A stretch of DNA of 64,000 nt from JAAZPT01 sp964544955 (GTDB taxonomy: Bacteria; Bacillota; Clostridia; Christensenellales; Aristaeellaceae), in assembly GCA_964544955.1 (NCBI GenBank), contig CAZJEB010000002.1:230053-294052 (forward strand). The letters are read 5' to 3'. The notes beneath the pieces are model-generated. The model was not told where the DNA came from and searched no databases. It saw nothing but the letters and a program-made list of their open reading frames with translations. Positions 8,583 through 16,546 of this stretch are shown piece by piece; within the stretch, counting starts at the first letter, position 1, and each line of letters opens with the position of its first letter. Made by a program: the position numbers and the translations under genes.

Positions 8583-10766
8583 ATGAGTAATATAAAAATT
8601 GCACTCGCAGGTAACCCTAATAGTGGTAAAACCACAATGTTCAATATGCTTACAGGCTCTAACCAATATGTTGGTAACTGGCCTGGGGTAACCGTTGAAA
8701 AAAAGGAAGGAAACCTTAAAGGTTATGATAATGTAGTTATACAGGATTTACCTGGCATATATTCCCTTTCACCCTATACCCTTGAGGAAGTTATTACACG
8801 TAACTACCTTATTAAAGAACAACCCGATGTTATATTAAACATTGTTGACGGCACAAACATTGAAAGGAACCTTTACCTTACAACTCAACTTATAGAGCTA
8901 GGTATACCTGTTGTTGTTGCTGTTAATATGATGGATATAGTCCGTAAATCTGGCGACAAAATAAATGTTGAAAACCTTTCAAAAGCATTAGGTTGCCCTG
9001 TTGTTGAAACATCAGCCCTAAAGGGTGATGGGGCAATGGAAGCTGCAAGGCGTGCTGTTGCTGTTGCAAACAGTGGTGAAAATAAAAATATTCCTTGCCA
9101 CTTTGAGGGTAGCGTTGAGCATGCTATTGCCCACATAGAGGAAAGTATTGAAAATATTGTTCCAAAGCACAACGTGCGTTGGTATGCTATTAAAATATTT
9201 GAGCGTGATGAAAAAGTTTTAGAAGAACTAAAATTAAGCGAAGAGGATAATAAGCATATTGAAGAACATATTGCTGAATGCGAACGTGAGATGGATGATG
9301 ATGCGGAAAGCATTATTATAGGCCAACGTTATGCTTACATTGCTAAGCTTATGGAAAAGGCTGTTAAAAAATCACAAAAATCCGCAGGCGGCACAATATC
9401 CGATAAAATTGATAGAGTGCTTACAAACAGAGTACTCGCTTTACCAATATTTGTTGTTGTAATGTTCTTGGTATATAAAATATCAATTGGTACAGTAGGT
9501 GAGTGGTCTGTAGGCTTTATGGAAGGCCTGTTTGAAAACATAGGTGGATTTGTTGGTGGCCTTATGGAGGGCAAAGTTAGCCCTGTGCTACAAGGCCTTG
9601 TAGTTGATGGTATTGTTGGTGGTGTAGGTGCTGTTTTAACCTTTGTACCACAAATGCTAATACTATTCTTAATGCTTGCATTCCTTGAAGAGTGTGGCTA
9701 CATGGCCCGTGTTGCCTTTATTATGGATAGAATTTTCCGTAAGTTTGGCTTATCCGGCAAAAGCTTTATACCTATGTTAATTGGCTCTGGTTGCAGCGTT
9801 CCTGGCATTATGGCATCACGTACAATTGAAAACGAACGTGATAGGCGTATGACCATAATGACAACAAGCTTTATACCCTGTGGCGCAAAAATGCCTATAG
9901 TTGGCCTTATTGCAGCAGCAGTATTTGGTGGTAATGTTACATTAGTTGCTACAAGCGTATACTTCCTTGGTGTTGCTGCTGTAATAGTAAGTGGTATTAT
10001 ACTAAAGAAAACAAAGCACTTTGCTGGTGAACCTGCCGAGTTTATTATGGAATTACCAAGTTACCACTGGCCCACAGTATCTGGCGTGCTTAGATCCACA
10101 TGGGAACGTGGCTGGAGCTTTATAAAGCGTGCTGGTACCGTTATACTATTATCAAGTATAGCAATTTGGTTCCTATCAAACTTTGGCTTTGGTGAAGAAG
10201 GCTTTGGCTTGGTTGAGGATATGAATCATTCCGTGCTAGCTAAAGTTGGTGGAGCATTAACATGGTTGTTTGCTCCCCTAGGTTTTGGTAAATGGGAAGC
10301 AGTTGTTGCCACAGTTATGGGCTTGCTTGCAAAAGAAGAAGTTGTAAACGTATTTGGCGTTCTTTCATCTGTTGGTGAAGGTGCAATGGATTTTGTTGAA
10401 GCTGGTGGTGCCGAGGCAGTTGAAGGCCTAAGGCCCATAGGTGAACAATTCTTTAATGGCAGTGGTTTATCCGCTTACTCCTTCCTAATATTCAACTTAT
10501 TGTGTGCCCCTTGCTTTGCTGCAATTGGTGCAATAAAGCGTGAAATGAACAATGCAAAATGGACAATAGGCGCAATTGCTTATATGACCGTACTTGCTTG
10601 GGTAACATCCTTTGTGTTCTACAACTTAGGTTTAGTAATAAAAGGTGGAGCTTTTGGGGTAAATGCAATAATTGCTGTTGTAATGACTGTTGTTATGGCA
10701 TACTTATTGTTCAGGCCTAACCCCTATAAAAACGACAAAATAATTTCAAAGTATGGTGACAAATAA
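8583..10766 (+). CDS. feoB: FeoB ferrous iron transporter
   Basis: A 727-residue protein of usual length for FeoB. The N-terminal G domain shows G1 GNPNSGKTT (10-18), the GNWPGVTVE switch region, G3 DLPG (55-58) and G4 NMMD (115-118). A helical spacer follows, then the membrane region with two Gate-like blocks, FLEECGYMARVAFIMDR with IGSGCSVPGIMA and the later LLAKEEVVNVFG with APCFAAIGAIKREM. The paired Cys in GCSVP and APCFA are conserved pore features. It transports Fe(II) into the cell. Its stop overlaps the next ATG (TAATG). Confidence 0.97.
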   Translation: MSNIKIALAGNPNSGKTTMFNMLTGSNQYVGNWPGVTVEKKEGNLKGYDNVVIQDLPGIYSLSPYTLEEVITRNYLIKEQPDVILNIVDGTNIERNLYLTTQLIELGIPVVVAVNMMDIVRKSGDKINVENLSKALGCPVVETSALKGDGAMEAARRAVAVANSGENKNIPCHFEGSVEHAIAHIEESIENIVPKHNVRWYAIKIFERDEKVLEELKLSEEDNKHIEEHIAECEREMDDDAESIIIGQRYAYIAKLMEKAVKKSQKSAGGTISDKIDRVLTNRVLALPIFVVVMFLVYKISIGTVGEWSVGFMEGLFENIGGFVGGLMEGKVSPVLQGLVVDGIVGGVGAVLTFVPQMLILFLMLAFLEECGYMARVAFIMDRIFRKFGLSGKSFIPMLIGSGCSVPGIMASRTIENERDRRMTIMTTSFIPCGAKMPIVGLIAAAVFGGNVTLVATSVYFLGVAAVIVSGIILKKTKHFAGEPAEFIMELPSYHWPTVSGVLRSTWERGWSFIKRAGTVILLSSIAIWFLSNFGFGEEGFGLVEDMNHSVLAKVGGALTWLFAPLGFGKWEAVVATVMGLLAKEEVVNVFGVLSSVGEGAMDFVEAGGAEAVEGLRPIGEQFFNGSGLSAYSFLIFNLLCAPCFAAIGAIKREMNNAKWTIGAIAYMTVLAWVTSFVFYNLGLVIKGGAFGVNAIIAVVMTVVMAYLLFRPNPYKNDKIISKYGDK

Positions 10767-10927
10767 TGGGTAACTTTATAGTAATTGCGTTGCTTGTAGT
10801 GGTAGTATTCTTTGCTGCAAGGTCTGCAATTAAAAATAAAAACAAGTGTTCTGGCTGTTCTGCTAAGGATAGTTGCTGCGCTTGCAATAACAAAGAAAAT
10901 AGTATAAAATTAATTAATAAATTATAA
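10766..10927 (+). CDS. FeoB-associated Cys-rich membrane peptide
   Basis: A 53-residue protein with an N-terminal membrane helix (GNFIVIALLVVVVFFAARSA), a basic stretch, then a Cys cluster: CSGC, and CC-A-C after a short spacer (Cys 28, 31, 37, 38, 40). This matches the FeoB-associated Cys-rich protein family, which often occupies the FeoC position in Firmicutes. Its ATG overlaps the feoB stop (TAATG). A role in metal handling near FeoB is inferred from context and the Cys residues. Confidence 0.88.
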   Translation: MGNFIVIALLVVVVFFAARSAIKNKNKCSGCSAKDSCCACNNKENSIKLINKL

Positions 10928-10941
10928 CAAGAGGTGAGGCA

Positions 10942-11328
10942 ATGTACATTAAAGAGTCCGCACAAGACTATGTGGAAGCAGTACTAATAATTGAAAAACA
11001 AAAAGGATTTGTGCGCTCTGTGGATATTGCAAACTATCTAAGGGTAACAAAACCAAGCGTATCCTACGCCATAAAAAATCTTCAAAACGAGGGTTACTTG
11101 ATTATGGATGAGGATAAGGATAAGGAAATTACCCTAACCCCAAAGGGAAGGGAACTTGCCGAAATTATGTACGAAAGGCATATGTTCTTTACAAACTGGC
11201 TTGAAAGACTTGGGGTAAATTCAACTATCGCTGCTGCTGATGCTTGCCGTATAGAGCATGCTATAAGCAAGGAAAGCTTTGAGGCTATTAGGAAAGCTGT
11301 AAGCGATTGCGAATGTGATGATAATTAA
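10942..11328 (+). CDS. DtxR/MntR-family metal-dependent repressor
   Basis: 128 residues. A winged helix (about 8-66, recognition region VTKPSVSYAIKNLQNEGYL) is followed by the dimerisation helices, with no SH3 domain, so MntR-sized. Likely metal ligands are Asp9, Glu12, His80, Cys102, Glu105 and His106. The ACRIEH block puts Cys, Glu and His at the same numbers as in DtxR, which favours Fe(II) over Mn(II). It closes the feo operon, and the 18-bp palindrome at the promoter is the obvious target. The C-terminal CEC is a small extra. A hairpin terminator follows. Confidence 0.92.
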   Translation: MYIKESAQDYVEAVLIIEKQKGFVRSVDIANYLRVTKPSVSYAIKNLQNEGYLIMDEDKDKEITLTPKGRELAEIMYERHMFFTNWLERLGVNSTIAAADACRIEHAISKESFEAIRKAVSDCECDDN

Positions 11329-11334
11329 TATAAG

Positions 11335-11362
11335 TAACCGTGGTTTATCCACGGTTATTTTC
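11335..11362 (+). terminator. Terminator of the feo operon
   Basis: TAACCGTGG (11335-11343), loop TTTAT, CCACGGTTA (11349-11357) and then a T-rich stretch. Confidence 0.8.
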
Positions 11363-11385
11363 TATAAAAATTTGGGGGGATTAAT

Positions 11386-12411
11386 ATAAAAAGGTTAATT
11401 TCATTGCTTTTAGTGCTTGTATTATTTACTGTAAACCAAGTGGCCTTTGCTACTGCCCCAGCAAAGCCTATACCCCATTATTTTAGGCGCCAAGAGTATA
11501 GGGATAAAATACTTACAATTGTAAATAGTCAAATTGGCTATGTTGAGGATGGGGATGGCTCAACAGTTTACCATCAGGAAATGTTTAAAAATGCAAAACT
11601 AGGGGATGGCAACTATAATGCCGATTGGTGTAGCATATTTTTAGCTTGGTGTTTTAAAAAGGCAGGCCTTTATACCTCTGTATTTGGAGGGATAGCTGCA
11701 GCAGGGGTTAAAAATTTAGCTTATAGGTTTATGACGGGTGGGGAATCTACAACAAAACAAGGCATATCCCTTGCCTTCTTTAGCCCAAGCTATATAAAAA
11801 ACGTTCAAGCGGGGGATATTGTTTTTTATAATTGGCATAAAAGCGACTATGATGATTATAGCGATATTGCAAACATAAATAAAATAAGCCATGCGGGGGT
11901 AGTTACAGCAATAAATGAGGATGGTAGCCTTGAAGTTGTGGAGGGTAACTTTAAAAATGAGGTTTGGAAAGGTGTAGTATCTAAGGATAATGACCGACAC
12001 AATCCCAACAAAATTGCGGGTTTTGGCGTATATGATGCAAAGCCTAAAAGGGCTACAAACAACTTAATTCCAACCCCTTTGTTAACAACAAACAAAAATA
12101 ATGGCAAACAAACAATTGTTTACCACGTTTATGAGGATGGCAAAGCCCTAACAAATAATGGGGAAGAGGATATAAATAACTTTATTGTAGCGCTACCTCA
12201 AAAAATGCTGTATATAAAAACAGCATCAAATTTGGATTTGTATTATGATTCTAAATTAGAAAACTATGCAGGCACGCTTAAAAAAAGTAAAAAATATTCA
12301 ATTTTAAGTGAAGAAAATGGCCTTAAACAAATAGTTTATCAATCATCATTAATTGATGAAAGCAAAATATTTGCCATATATAAAACTGCCTTTATTAATC
12401 CAAGTAATTAA
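11386..12411 (+). CDS. Secreted CHAP-domain protein (putative peptidoglycan amidase/endopeptidase)
   Basis: A Sec signal peptide is followed by a CHAP-type Cys/His peptidase domain: DWCSIFLAWCF holds the nucleophile Cys, GDIVFYNW and ISHAGVV hold the His, and VVEGNF follows. A C-terminal region of about 120 residues is of unknown type. Such proteins cut peptidoglycan stem peptides. Start choice matters. Translation from ATA 11386 gives (M)KRLISLLLVLVLF, a proper charged signal peptide, and a GGGGGG site is 6 nt upstream. The alternative TTG at 11404 lacks the Lys-Arg pair, though AAAAGG lies 9 nt before it. The gene overlaps the convergent epimerase gene tail-to-tail by 17 nt. Confidence 0.8.
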   Translation: MKRLISLLLVLVLFTVNQVAFATAPAKPIPHYFRRQEYRDKILTIVNSQIGYVEDGDGSTVYHQEMFKNAKLGDGNYNADWCSIFLAWCFKKAGLYTSVFGGIAAAGVKNLAYRFMTGGESTTKQGISLAFFSPSYIKNVQAGDIVFYNWHKSDYDDYSDIANINKISHAGVVTAINEDGSLEVVEGNFKNEVWKGVVSKDNDRHNPNKIAGFGVYDAKPKRATNNLIPTPLLTTNKNNGKQTIVYHVYEDGKALTNNGEEDINNFIVALPQKMLYIKTASNLDLYYDSKLENYAGTLKKSKKYSILSEENGLKQIVYQSSLIDESKIFAIYKTAFINPSN

Positions 12412-13894
12412 TCTCATTAACCTCTTTTTTAACTGGGTGTGGTATTTCGTGCTTGCTATGCAAGGGGTACCATACTTGTGCGAAGAAGGGGTTTTTCTTT
12501 GCAATTTCGTGGTAATTCCAATATTCCCTTTCGCAGGTATCACACCAATGTCCTCCTTCAAGTATAAGCCTTGGTGAGCCTGTAAAGCTGTGGCCAAAGG
12601 CACATTCAAACTTTAGGGGAGTGTTCCAATCGCCTGTTACCATACTTTCGCTAAGGCATTTGCCTCCTCTAAACTCTGCTGCCCCTTTAATATCTTCAAG
12701 GCATAGTTCTTCAGGGGGCTTTTTTTCGTCATAGCCATGGTCTATAAATATTGCCTCATTCCAATGTTCGTAGGGTTCAAACTTATCCCAATCGGGTATA
12801 TTTTGCCATTCCTCTTTACTAATAAAATAGGCGGATATAGCATCTTCGTTGTTATTGTTTATAAAGTCCATTGTACCTCTTGGGCCCTTTGTTAGCTTTT
12901 TAAATACATCTTTAATTATCCTTGCAGCAAGTTTTTTTATAAAGGGTATTTTCAATAATACTCTAATTATTCCAGCAAAGCCGTATAATAAAGCTGTTTG
13001 TAACATTTCCGTATATTCCATGCCGTTGTTTCTAAAATGAAGGTAGTTTTCTAACTTATCCCCATCCAAGTAATATTGACCATGGAAGTTCCTAAGGGCA
13101 AACCACTTTGTATCAAACAAAAGGTCTAGTTTTTTAAAGCCGAATATACCAAATATTCTTTTGTATAAATTGTAACTGGAGGCGCGCATTTTGTCGCCAC
13201 CACCAATATTGTATATATGCTGCCAAAAGTTATCGGGTAAATCATTACAAAGGTTTTTAACCAATATACCACTATCCTTATCGCTAACATATTCCAACAC
13301 ATTGTTTAAGGGTTGGTGGAATATTATGCTATCCCTAATACTAAGCATACGCTCTGATATTATGCCTGTTTGCCTTAATGATACCCAATATTTTAGCCCA
13401 GATTCTATTACTAAGCGTTCGGCAGCAATTTTGGCCAAGGCATAGTAGTCAAAAACAGATGGTTTTAATGGGTCGCCAACCCTACCCCAATGTATAGGTG
13501 GCATTCTATCACCAGTCATTGCAACGGAACCCACATACACAAGTTGGCATGTATTTTCCATTCCTCGGGCTTTTATAGCATCAATAATATTCTTTGTTGA
13601 ACCATAGTTTATTTTAAAAGATAGCTTTGGTTTTTCATCAGCATAGGGGGATATAAATGCTGCTAAATGTATAACTATATCTATGCCCTCAAGGGCCTTG
13701 TAAACGTCGCTATAGTTGCATAAATCGCCATAAATAAACTCTATATTCTTGCTGCGTTTATAGGGTTTAAAAAAACTTCTTTCCTTTACATTATCCAAGG
13801 AAAAAACTCTAATATAATTTTCTGTTTTAGCTAGTTCCTTTAAGGCAAAATTACCCATACTGCCACTAGCACCAGTGAGTAAAACTTTTTTCAT
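12395..13894 (-). CDS. Extended SDR-type NAD-dependent epimerase/dehydratase with extra C-terminal region
   Basis: About 499 residues. The N-terminal Rossmann domain has GASGSMG at the nucleotide site, DLCN, HLAAFISP and the catalytic pair in YYALAK, as in nucleotide-sugar epimerases. The usual fold ends near 310; here about 190 more residues follow. They hold a basic amphipathic segment (LLKIPFIKKLAARIIKDVFKKL), an acidic part and a Cys/His cluster (CAFGHSF... then GGHWCDTCE) that could bind zinc. I do not recognise this tail. The start is ATG 13894, with AGAGGTG 6 nt upstream, rather than the GTG three codons earlier. Likely role in surface sugar metabolism. Confidence 0.8.
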   Translation of the reverse strand: MKKVLLTGASGSMGNFALKELAKTENYIRVFSLDNVKERSFFKPYKRSKNIEFIYGDLCNYSDVYKALEGIDIVIHLAAFISPYADEKPKLSFKINYGSTKNIIDAIKARGMENTCQLVYVGSVAMTGDRMPPIHWGRVGDPLKPSVFDYYALAKIAAERLVIESGLKYWVSLRQTGIISERMLSIRDSIIFHQPLNNVLEYVSDKDSGILVKNLCNDLPDNFWQHIYNIGGGDKMRASSYNLYKRIFGIFGFKKLDLLFDTKWFALRNFHGQYYLDGDKLENYLHFRNNGMEYTEMLQTALLYGFAGIIRVLLKIPFIKKLAARIIKDVFKKLTKGPRGTMDFINNNNEDAISAYFISKEEWQNIPDWDKFEPYEHWNEAIFIDHGYDEKKPPEELCLEDIKGAAEFRGGKCLSESMVTGDWNTPLKFECAFGHSFTGSPRLILEGGHWCDTCEREYWNYHEIAKKNPFFAQVWYPLHSKHEIPHPVKKEVNEINYLD

Positions 13895-14008
13895 TTTAAA
13901 CACCTCTTATTAAATAAATTATAATATTTATTTTATTTTTATACAAGCACAATATATGGTGGCACTATTAAGTGACGGCTATCTATATGGTGAAATTGGC
14001 TATTTATG

Positions 14009-14037
14009 TTGACTTTACACTTTGTGTGTGCTAAAAT
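14009..14037 (+). promoter_or_regulatory. Promoter of the wecC-wecB operon
   Basis: TTGACT (14009-14014), 17-nt spacer and TAAAAT (14032-14037). The leader to ATG 14168 is about 120 nt, AT-rich, with no structure I can name. The remaining spacer back to 13895 shows nothing further. Confidence 0.65.
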
Positions 14038-14167
14038 TTACAAATGCAGAATATAAATTACACTGCATAAATTTTATTCTTTAAATGTAAAGAATTTGTT
14101 ACAAATGAATGTAAAATATTCATTATTATGTTATAATATTCTTTACTATGTGTTAAGGAGAGTTTTG

Positions 14168-15388
14168 ATGATTAATATTATTGGTTTAGGTTACATTGGC
14201 TTACCCACTGCGTTAATGTTCGCAGCCCATGGTGTAAATGTTGTTGGTACAGACTATAACAGCGAATTAGTAGATACTCTAAATCACGGCAAAGTTAGCT
14301 TTGAGGAAAAAGGCTTGCAAGAACTGTATGATAGGGCAACTTCTAAAGAAATTAAGTTTTCAACAGACTATCAAAAAACAGATGTTTATATTGTTGCAGT
14401 TCCTACACCCTACAATAACACTACAAAGCAAATAGACCCAAAATATGTTCAAAATTCCGTTAAAACAATATTGGATACCTGCCCTAAGGGAGCAATTATA
14501 GTAATAGAATCCACAGTTTCCCCAGGCACAATAGATAAGTTTATTAGGCCAATAATAAGCGAAAAGGGCTTTGTAACAGGTGAAGATGTTCATATTGTAC
14601 ACGCCCCAGAACGCATTATTCCTGGCAATATGATATACGAGCTAGAGTATAACTCACGCACAATAGGCGCTGATGATAAGGCTGTAGCTCAAAAAATTAA
14701 AGATTTATATGCCTCTTTCTGCAAAGGTGATATCGTAATTACAGATATTCGCTCTGCGGAAATGAGCAAGGTAGTTGAAAACACCTTTAGGGATATAAAC
14801 ATTGCCTTTGCTAATGAATTAGCAAAAATTTGCCGCCATGATAATATGGATGTTTATGAAATTATTAAAATAGCTAATAAACACCCCCGTGTAAATATAC
14901 TTACACCAGGCCCAGGTGTTGGCGGCCACTGTATATCTGTAGACCCATGGTTCCTTGTAGGTGACTATCCAGACTTGGCTAAGCTTATACTACAAGCAAG
15001 GCTTGTAAATGATTCTATGCCAGAGTTTGTGCTAAGCCGTATGCATACAATTATGAAGGAACATGATATTAAAAACCTTGGCCGTGTAGGCTTATATGGC
15101 CTTACATACAAGGAAAACGTTGATGATACAAGGGAAAGCCCCAGTCTTCAATTAATTGAAAACATGGAAAAACACCTTGCATCAGGGTTAAAGGTATACG
15201 ATCCATGGGTTAAAAAGAATATTGTTGAAAATCAATATCAAAACTTTGATGAATTTTTAAATGAAGTTGATTTTATAGTTGTAATGGTTGGCCACAGCCA
15301 CTTACTAGAAAATATTGATAAAATTCAAAATAAAATTATTTTGGATACAAGGAACATTCTTAATGTTTCAAACGTTTATAAGTTATAG
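14168..15388 (+). CDS. wecC: UDP-N-acetyl-D-mannosamine dehydrogenase (WecC type)
   Basis: 406 residues of the UDP-glucose/UDP-ManNAc 6-dehydrogenase family. It has an N-terminal Rossmann motif GLGYIGLPTA, the VAVPTPYN and ESTVSPGTI blocks, the central EMSKVVENTFRDINIAFANE helix and the catalytic Cys in GPGVGGHCISVDP. The SHLLE-type C-terminal domain completes it. It oxidises UDP-ManNAc to UDP-ManNAcA with two NAD+. The partner 2-epimerase is 9 nt downstream, which favours ManNAc over glucose as substrate. The start is ATG 14168 with AAGGAG upstream; an earlier in-frame ATG (14096) would add 24 residues ahead of the Rossmann fold. Confidence 0.9.
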   Translation: MINIIGLGYIGLPTALMFAAHGVNVVGTDYNSELVDTLNHGKVSFEEKGLQELYDRATSKEIKFSTDYQKTDVYIVAVPTPYNNTTKQIDPKYVQNSVKTILDTCPKGAIIVIESTVSPGTIDKFIRPIISEKGFVTGEDVHIVHAPERIIPGNMIYELEYNSRTIGADDKAVAQKIKDLYASFCKGDIVITDIRSAEMSKVVENTFRDINIAFANELAKICRHDNMDVYEIIKIANKHPRVNILTPGPGVGGHCISVDPWFLVGDYPDLAKLILQARLVNDSMPEFVLSRMHTIMKEHDIKNLGRVGLYGLTYKENVDDTRESPSLQLIENMEKHLASGLKVYDPWVKKNIVENQYQNFDEFLNEVDFIVVMVGHSHLLENIDKIQNKIILDTRNILNVSNVYKL

Positions 15389-15397
15389 GAGTTTGCA

Positions 15398-16516
15398 ATG
15401 AAAAAAGTTTTTCTTATGTTTGGCACAAGGCCCGAGGCAATAAAAATGTGCCCCTTGGTAAACGAGCTTAAGTCACGTAAGGATATCGAAACCATTGTTT
15501 GCGTTTCCGGCCAGCATAGGCAAATGTTGGATCAGGTTCTTGAAGCCTTTGACGTGGTACCAGACTATGACCTTTCCATTATGAAGCAAGGCCAAACATT
15601 GTTTGATATCACAACAAACATTCTTTTAGGCGTAAAATCCGTTTTAGAAGAAGTAAAGCCTGATGTAGTGCTTGTGCATGGCGATACATCAACAACATTT
15701 GTAACAGCCCTTGCTTGTTTCTACCTTCAAATACCCGTAGGCCACGTGGAGGCAGGTTTAAGAACTTACAATATATACTCACCCTACCCTGAGGAATTTA
15801 ACCGTCAGGCTGTTGGTATTGTTGCTAAGTACAATTTTTCCCCCACAACAATGTCTAGGGATAACCTAATTAGGGAAGGTAAAGATGAGGCAAGCATTTA
15901 CATTACTGGTAATACAGCAATAGATGCACTTAAAACAACCGTTAGGGAAGATTATACCCACCCCGAGCTTGAATGGGCAAAGGATAGTAGGCTTATTATG
16001 ATAACTGCCCACAGGCGTGAAAACTTAGGGCAACCCATGCATAATATGTTTAGGGCAATAAGGCGCATTATAGATGAAACACCAGATGTTAAAGCAATTT
16101 ACCCCATACACATGAACCCCGTTGTTCGTAAGGCTGCCGATGAAGAGTTTGCAGGTTGCGATAGGATTCATATTATTGAACCCCTTGATGTGTTGGATTT
16201 CCACAACTTCTTAGCCCGCAGTTTCCTTATTATTACAGATAGTGGCGGTATACAAGAGGAAGCTCCTTCCTTAGGTAAACCCGTATTGGTAATGAGGGAT
16301 ACCACAGAACGCCCCGAGGGCATAAAGGCAGGTACACTCAAACTTGTAGGCACCGATGAGGAGTTTATATACCAAAACTTTAAGGAACTTCTAACAAATG
16401 AAGATTCTTATAATAAAATGAGCAAGGCAAGTAACCCTTATGGTGATGGCTTTGCAAGCAAGAGGATAGCCGATATTCTCTGTGGCGTTGAAACAGATGA
16501 GTTTAACCCACAGTAA
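15398..16516 (+). CDS. wecB: UDP-N-acetylglucosamine 2-epimerase, non-hydrolysing
   Basis: 372 residues, full length for the family. Motifs: MFGTRPEAIKMCPLV at the start, HGDTSTTF, GHVEAGLRT, TAHRRENLG and SDSGGIQEEAPSLGKPVLVMRDTTERPE, which are the substrate and catalytic segments of WecB/MnaA. It interconverts UDP-GlcNAc and UDP-ManNAc. With WecC it supplies UDP-ManNAcA for a wall polysaccharide such as a teichuronic-type or S-layer-anchoring polymer. Ribosome site TAGGAG is just upstream. Confidence 0.96.
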   Translation: MKKVFLMFGTRPEAIKMCPLVNELKSRKDIETIVCVSGQHRQMLDQVLEAFDVVPDYDLSIMKQGQTLFDITTNILLGVKSVLEEVKPDVVLVHGDTSTTFVTALACFYLQIPVGHVEAGLRTYNIYSPYPEEFNRQAVGIVAKYNFSPTTMSRDNLIREGKDEASIYITGNTAIDALKTTVREDYTHPELEWAKDSRLIMITAHRRENLGQPMHNMFRAIRRIIDETPDVKAIYPIHMNPVVRKAADEEFAGCDRIHIIEPLDVLDFHNFLARSFLIITDSGGIQEEAPSLGKPVLVMRDTTERPEGIKAGTLKLVGTDEEFIYQNFKELLTNEDSYNKMSKASNPYGDGFASKRIADILCGVETDEFNPQ

Positions 16517-16546
16517 ATTTATATAGGATTTATAGGAGGTAAAAAT

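Noticed and set aside
8885..9313. Antisense frame of 142 codons in feoB
   Set aside because: Ser/Ile-rich shadow of the G domain and spacer, no start signals.
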